From contig DATESZ010000124.1 of NCBI GenBank assembly GCA_035283845.1, positions 1-17,558 on the forward strand: DNA of 17,558 nucleotides, in the 5' to 3' direction. A program made the position numbers and the translations under genes. A model generated the notes under the pieces. It saw only the letters and a list, made by a program, of their open reading frames with translations. It did no database searches and was not told the DNA's origin. This DNA is from DATESZ01 sp035283845. GTDB lineage: Bacteria; Desulfobacterota; Syntrophia; Syntrophales; JACQWR01. Shown here one piece after another: positions 13,650 through 17,558 of this stretch. The stretch's first letter is position 1, and every line of letters begins with the position of its first letter.

Positions 13650-15038
13650 TTTGCCTGCCTCTTCATTCTCTGTCTTCCGGGTCTTTATCTGACTTTCTAT
13701 GTCTTTGGCCTGGGAACTGCCCGGGGGGAAATACTTCAGGGCTTCCCTAAAGTGGAACAAGGCACTTGACCGCTTGTTTAGTTTCTTAAAATAAATCCCA
13801 AAATGGTAATGTGATTCCCCCAATTTATCGGTTTTACCGTAAGCGGAGGCCAAACCGTAGTGTACATCCACATCGTCTGGGTTTTTTTTCTCCAAATCTT
13901 TATAAATTTCGAGGGCCGCCCGGTAATTCCCCTGCGCCTCATATGCCTTGCCCAAATAGAAAGCGGCCGTCGCATTACTCTCTTCAATTTCTGCAGCTTT
14001 ACCAAGATAAATGATAGCTTCGGCAGGACGGCCGTTTTTAAAATAAGCAATTCCCAGGTTCTGCAAAATTTCCATGTCGTCAGGCGCCAATTTTAATGCT
14101 CGATGAAAATTTTCCAAAGCTTGCCTGATCATGCCAAGTTTTTCTTGCGTTACGGCTAAACCGTAGAGGTAATCCACGTCTTCCCCTTTTTTTTCAAGCG
14201 CCGCCGTAAAATATTTAAGGTTCACATCGGGATTTTTTAGCTCGAACATGATAGAGATCTGAATTCTTTTCAATTGACCGATCTGACTTTTAGAACCTCC
14301 TCTTTCATATCTCGTCTGAAGCAGAGCATCAATATACCTGATCCTCTCATCGGTCCCCGGATGGGTCAGGAAATAGGAAGGTATGTTGCTGGAGTAATAT
14401 TCGGTCTGCCGCATAATTCTTAAGAAATCAAGCATGGAACTCACGTCATATCCCGCTTTGGCCATATAGGACATTCCCAGTCGATCGGCCTCCTCTTCAT
14501 GCTCACGACTGTACTTCAAATTTAACGTAGTAGCTGTCGCCATGGAAAAACTGGCCACTGCGGCGGTCATATCACCGCCTCCCAAAAAAGCGCCCGCAAG
14601 TAACGCCGCAAGTGTAGCAATGTTGACTTTCGTAGATTTATCAACAATATCCGCTATATGTCTGGCATTAACGTGAGCTGTTTCATGCGCAAGAACGCTG
14701 GCAAGCTCGCTTTCATTTTCGACTAAATTGATCAGCCCCAGATTGACATAGACATAACCGCCAGGCGTAGCGAAAGCATTTACGGCTGAGCTTTTTATAA
14801 TGGAAAAATGATATTCAAAGGGGGATTTGGGGATCGTTGAAACAATAATCATGCCCAGTTTAGTAATATATTCTTCCACTCGCATATTGTGGTAGAGGAT
14901 TTTATTTTTTTCCAGGTTTTCATAAAATTCTTTCCCCAGCTTCCTCTCATCCTCAATTGTGAAGGACGCATCAGCAAGTCCGAAATACGACAAGAGGATA
15001 ATGATATTAATTATTATGAGGATAATTTTATTTTTCAT
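13611..15038 (-). CDS. bepA: M48-family periplasmic metalloprotease with TPR repeats (BepA-like)
   Basis: 475 residues from ATG 15038, like E. coli BepA (487), an outer-membrane assembly quality-control protease. A signal peptide is clear: basic MKNK, hydrophobic IILIIINIIILLSYFGL, likely cleavage after ADA (residue 24), no lipobox. The zinc protease core is HETAH (H118, E119, H122) with third ligand E181 in the EEEAD motif. TPR repeats fill about 285-445. A longer frame begins at GTG 15089, but it would put 17 charged residues before the signal peptide. ATG 15038 lacks a Shine-Dalgarno sequence, but its ATGA overlaps the stop of a small upstream ORF, suggesting coupling. It lies downstream of otsA-otsB on the same strand. 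Its last 39 nt overlap the HD-GYP gene. Confidence 0.88.
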   Translation of the reverse strand: MKNKIILIIINIIILLSYFGLADASFTIEDERKLGKEFYENLEKNKILYHNMRVEEYITKLGMIIVSTIPKSPFEYHFSIIKSSAVNAFATPGGYVYVNLGLINLVENESELASVLAHETAHVNARHIADIVDKSTKVNIATLAALLAGAFLGGGDMTAAVASFSMATATTLNLKYSREHEEEADRLGMSYMAKAGYDVSSMLDFLRIMRQTEYYSSNIPSYFLTHPGTDERIRYIDALLQTRYERGGSKSQIGQLKRIQISIMFELKNPDVNLKYFTAALEKKGEDVDYLYGLAVTQEKLGMIRQALENFHRALKLAPDDMEILQNLGIAYFKNGRPAEAIIYLGKAAEIEESNATAAFYLGKAYEAQGNYRAALEIYKDLEKKNPDDVDVHYGLASAYGKTDKLGESHYHFGIYFKKLNKRSSALFHFREALKYFPPGSSQAKDIESQIKTRKTENEEAGKSRKVEFINLLRR

Positions 15039-15154
15039 AGGAAACTTAGACTCTTTCTCAACACAAAAATCCCCAAATTTAGAGGCCACTTGTATCTGTA
15101 TTGCTTTTTATCCTTTTTGAGGTTGTTAAGCAAGGCATCTTTGGTTAGTGGCAT
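15035..15154 (-). CDS. Small ORF (39 aa) bridging otsB and bepA
   Basis: ATG 15154 opens a 39-codon frame that overlaps the last 10 nt of otsB in another frame and ends in a TGA whose last bases form the ATGA overlap with the bepA start. The peptide begins MPLTKDALLNNLKKDKKQY, then a lysine/tyrosine-rich patch and a hydrophobic stretch (LNLGIFVLRKSLSFL). There is no Shine-Dalgarno sequence; initiation would depend on coupling from otsB. The same frame is open further upstream inside otsB, so chance is possible. I do not recognise the product. It may be a real coupling peptide, a remnant of a longer gene, or non-coding spacer. Its main support is the exact fit between two genes. Confidence 0.35.
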   Translation of the reverse strand: MPLTKDALLNNLKKDKKQYRYKWPLNLGIFVLRKSLSFL

Positions 15155-15936
15155 GCCGCTGACTTCTGACTGGAGATTGATTTTTTTTCCAGCATACAGA
15201 CCATCGAATTGAGCAGTTCAAGCAGCTCTGACTGTCCGTTCAGGAAATATGCTGCGGCCGTCTGGTCGTCATTTCCGATATGTACGCCAAGCACATCAAC
15301 GCATTTCAGTTTAAAGACTTCTTCATCGGTTACATCATCTCCAAAATAAATCGCTCGCTTTAACCCGAACCTATCCATGGCGGCTACCAGGGCCTCTCCT
15401 TTGCTGAGCGATTCCATGGGAAGCAAATTGACAACATATTTGCCGCCTATCCTTTTCGGGCGGGGGGCAAGTTTTCCAACAGCCGCATCGATTAGTGAAA
15501 GGGCATTATCCTGATCGATGGCTTTGCGATAATGGATGGTAAGTGATTGCCCCTTGAATTCAATTTCTACTCCTTGTATCCCATTGAGCTGCTCATATAG
15601 CTGCTCACTCCAGGCGGTGCAGCATTGAACTAAATGATAGTTTCGCGTGTCAGAATCACCCGGCCATTCGGCGCCATGGTTGCCGATAACTAAATGCGGC
15701 TCAAATCCGAGAATTGCCAGTGCATCTTTTCTCGACCTGCCAGTGATCAAGGTAACCTTCACAAGTTTTATAAGCCGTTCCAAAGTGGTTCGGACCGGTT
15801 CGGTTATTTTGGCAGCAGAAAAATCATCAACGATAGTTGCCAGTGTGCCGTCAAGGTCGAAGGCCAACAGGGTGTCCGGCGCTACATAGCGAGCAAGAGC
15901 GGCAAGTCCTTCCGAATGCAATAAGTACGATGACAT
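15145..15936 (-). CDS. otsB: Trehalose-6-phosphate phosphatase
   Basis: HAD-superfamily phosphatase that removes phosphate from trehalose 6-phosphate to give trehalose. 263 residues from ATG 15936. Motif I is DLDGT (D27 nucleophile, D29 general acid), motif II LITGR, then GNHGAEW, and motif IV GDDVTDEE near residues 199-206; all are intact. The stop of otsA and the start of otsB share bases (TGATG; GTG 15939 is an alternative start giving a 4-nt overlap), so the two are translationally coupled, as expected for the trehalose OtsAB pathway. Downstream is the small ORF and then bepA. Confidence 0.95.
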   Translation of the reverse strand: MSSYLLHSEGLAALARYVAPDTLLAFDLDGTLATIVDDFSAAKITEPVRTTLERLIKLVKVTLITGRSRKDALAILGFEPHLVIGNHGAEWPGDSDTRNYHLVQCCTAWSEQLYEQLNGIQGVEIEFKGQSLTIHYRKAIDQDNALSLIDAAVGKLAPRPKRIGGKYVVNLLPMESLSKGEALVAAMDRFGLKRAIYFGDDVTDEEVFKLKCVDVLGVHIGNDDQTAAAYFLNGQSELLELLNSMVCMLEKKSISSQKSAACH

Positions 15937-17558
15937 CACGACTCTTTTCCGATCCTGGTTGACAACTTCTCCCGCTGGCGGACACGAGCAGCATCCAGAA
16001 GCATTCTACCAGCCCAACGGTAGACATTGAAGTCACGCACCTGGGCCCTCATGCTGAGCATACGTTCGCGCTGCTCAAAGTCAGGCATGATAAGCGCGTG
16101 ATACAGGGCCTCAGCCGTCTGTTCGATATGGTAGGGATTTACGATAAGCGCTTCGTGCAGTTCGTGCGCTGCACCTGTGAACTGGCTCAGGACAAGCACC
16201 CCCTGCTCGTCATCGCGGGAAGCCACAAACTCCTTTGCCACCAGATTCATGCCGTCGTGGAGGCTGGTCACCATGCAGACATCCGCCGCCCGGTAGTAAC
16301 GGTTTACCTCTTCAGGTTCGTGGTGTTCCACCTTGAGGTGGATCGGCTGCCAGGTTGCGTTCGAGAAGCGCTGGTTGATGCGGGTGGCCAGATTACGGAC
16401 ATGTGCTTCGAATGCCTGGTAGTCATCAAGGACTGAGCGGGTCGGTGCGGCAATCTGGATAAAGGTAAAACGTGCAACCATCTCCGGGTGCAGTTCCAGC
16501 AGCTTTTCCACAGCCCGGAACCTCTCAAGAATTCCTTTGGTGTAGTCCTGCCGATCCACGCCGAGTCCAATTTTGTGGTCCGAGGGGATTTCGAACGTTT
16601 TACACACTTCTGCACGGCATTTTTCAATGGATGGTTGCGTTTCCTGCCAGGGCGGCGGCCACTGGATAGAGATCGGATAACTTTCTACCATGGTCAAGTT
16701 GCCCCGCCGGGAAATAGTAGAGGATTCATGTTCTATCCGTGTTTCCAGATAGCGGTCTACGGTTTCGAGAAAATTCTTGCCATGGAAGGGTGTATGGAAT
16801 CCGAGAATCGTGCTGCCGAGCATTCCCTGCAGCAGCTCCTCCCTCCAGGGGCAGATGCCGAAAGATTCAGGATTGGGCCAGGGGATATGCCAGAATGTAA
16901 TAATAGTTGCCTTGGGAAGCGCCTTGCGGATCATCGCGGGCAGGAGCGCAAAGTGGTAATCCTGTGCAAGCACAACGGGATTGTCACTGTCTGCCTCCTC
17001 GACCAGCGCATCGGCAAAGCGCTGGTTGATAGCCACATACTGCTGCCAATCACTGGAACGGAAAATGGGGCGAACATGGGCAATGTGACAGAGGGGCCAA
17101 AGCCCTTCGTTAGCAAAGCCGTAGTAATAACCGCTTTCTTCTTCCTTGGTGAGCCAGATGCGCCGCAACGTGTACTCGGGATGCTCTGGGGGGACCTGAA
17201 TCCGGTCATGTTGATCCACGGTCTCCCGATCAGCTGTGCCGCCGCCGTGGGCAATCCATGTGCCGGAGCAGGCCCGCATGACCGGTTCCACGGCAGTCAC
17301 CAGACCGCTGGCGGGCCGATGCATCTCGATCCGCGCCTCTTTTCTCATATGTATGTACGGTTCGCGATTGGAAACAACGATGATCCGTTCCCCAGTAAGC
17401 TGTTTATGAAGCAGGTTGCGAAGAAAATCGGGACTCCAGGTGATGGTGGCGTCATCGGCAAAGCGCCGCTCCGTGTCGAGTGCCCGCAAGAGTTTCCGTA
17501 GATCGCCCACGAGTGGCTGCAATTCCGAAGCGACCGCCGGCTGGGAAAATGGTTTGAG
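15936..17558 (-). CDS. otsA: Trehalose-6-phosphate synthase, 5' end outside window
   Basis: GT-B glycosyltransferase (family 20) joining UDP-glucose and glucose-6-phosphate to trehalose 6-phosphate. The visible part is 540 codons plus stop. Catalytic features: the N-terminal strand IIVVSNREPYIH, GTWIAHGGGTAD, AQDYHFALLP (the usual HDYH contact), HIPWPNPESF, GVDRQDYTKG (phosphate-binding Arg/Lys) and DGMNLVAKEF (nucleotide-sugar binding). The frame is open to the edge. A TTG at 17522 is possible, but the roughly 50 residues before the GT core and continued openness suggest the gene starts further left on the minus strand, perhaps with an extra N-terminal domain. It is the first gene of the otsA-otsB unit. 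Function is secure; length and N-terminus are unknown. Confidence 0.93.
   Translation of the reverse strand, partial: LKPFSQPAVASELQPLVGDLRKLLRALDTERRFADDATITWSPDFLRNLLHKQLTGERIIVVSNREPYIHMRKEARIEMHRPASGLVTAVEPVMRACSGTWIAHGGGTADRETVDQHDRIQVPPEHPEYTLRRIWLTKEEESGYYYGFANEGLWPLCHIAHVRPIFRSSDWQQYVAINQRFADALVEEADSDNPVVLAQDYHFALLPAMIRKALPKATIITFWHIPWPNPESFGICPWREELLQGMLGSTILGFHTPFHGKNFLETVDRYLETRIEHESSTISRRGNLTMVESYPISIQWPPPWQETQPSIEKCRAEVCKTFEIPSDHKIGLGVDRQDYTKGILERFRAVEKLLELHPEMVARFTFIQIAAPTRSVLDDYQAFEAHVRNLATRINQRFSNATWQPIHLKVEHHEPEEVNRYYRAADVCMVTSLHDGMNLVAKEFVASRDDEQGVLVLSQFTGAAHELHEALIVNPYHIEQTAEALYHALIMPDFEQRERMLSMRAQVRDFNVYRWAGRMLLDAARVRQREKLSTRIGKES

Noticed and set aside
16488..17501. Plus-strand 337-codon open frame opposite otsA
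   Set aside because: Antisense shadow of a strongly conserved gene in GC-rich codons; no recognisable domain or ribosome-binding site.
1..17558. CRISPR array, tRNA or rRNA genes, defence or biosynthetic cluster
   Set aside because: No regularly spaced repeats, no cloverleaf-like or rRNA sequence, and no genes of such systems were seen; the coding content is explained by known families.

Overview
The window looks like chromosomal DNA of a Gram-negative, at least facultatively anaerobic bacterium. A deltaproteobacterial (Desulfobacterota, Syntrophus-like) source is the best guess from protein style. Supporting signs are class III (anaerobic) ribonucleotide reductase with its radical-SAM activase, a periplasmic BepA-type protease (so an outer membrane), HD-GYP and adenylate-cyclase signalling, and mixed ATG/GTG/TTG starts. 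This is inference: there is no rRNA or marker gene to place it firmly.

Layout. 1-413 (-): start of an acyl-CoA synthetase running off the left edge. 414-684: divergent intergenic region with a near-consensus sigma70 promoter (525-553) and a 66-nt palindromic element lying at the predicted transcript start of radA. 685-2043 (+): radA, DNA repair. 2113-3441 (+): type II NADH dehydrogenase. 3592-5528 (-): two-gene NAD salvage operon pncA-pncB with a 4-nt overlap and a strong promoter containing a palindrome. 5636-5934 (-): decayed, internally deleted IS91-like transposase between pncA and the next gene. 5994-8120 (+): large TPR protein ending in a class III adenylate cyclase domain. 8280-8930 (+): PHP-family metal hydrolase. 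9071-11857 (+): nrdD-nrdG operon preceded by two NrdR-box-like sites exactly 31 bp apart. 11940-13649 (+): GAF/HD-GYP cyclic-di-GMP phosphodiesterase. 13611-17558 (-): trehalose operon otsA-otsB, then a 39-codon ORF bridging otsB and bepA, then bepA, whose 3' end overlaps the HD-GYP gene tail to tail by 39 nt.

How the genes connect. PncA and PncB make nicotinate mononucleotide from nicotinamide, and the neighbouring NDH-2 oxidises NADH, so 2.1-5.5 kb is a small NAD-centred neighbourhood, although the two units are convergent. NrdD and NrdG supply dNTPs without oxygen and appear to be under NrdR control. OtsA and OtsB make trehalose. Two signalling enzymes, for cAMP and c-di-GMP, lie close to each other but in separate units. 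The window is mostly ordinary housekeeping and stress-response DNA. I did not find a clearly new multi-gene system. The most worthwhile oddities are the bridging small ORF, the cyclase gene and its palindromic promoter beside a dead transposon, the promoter palindrome of pncAB, the tandem NrdR boxes and the radA leader palindrome.
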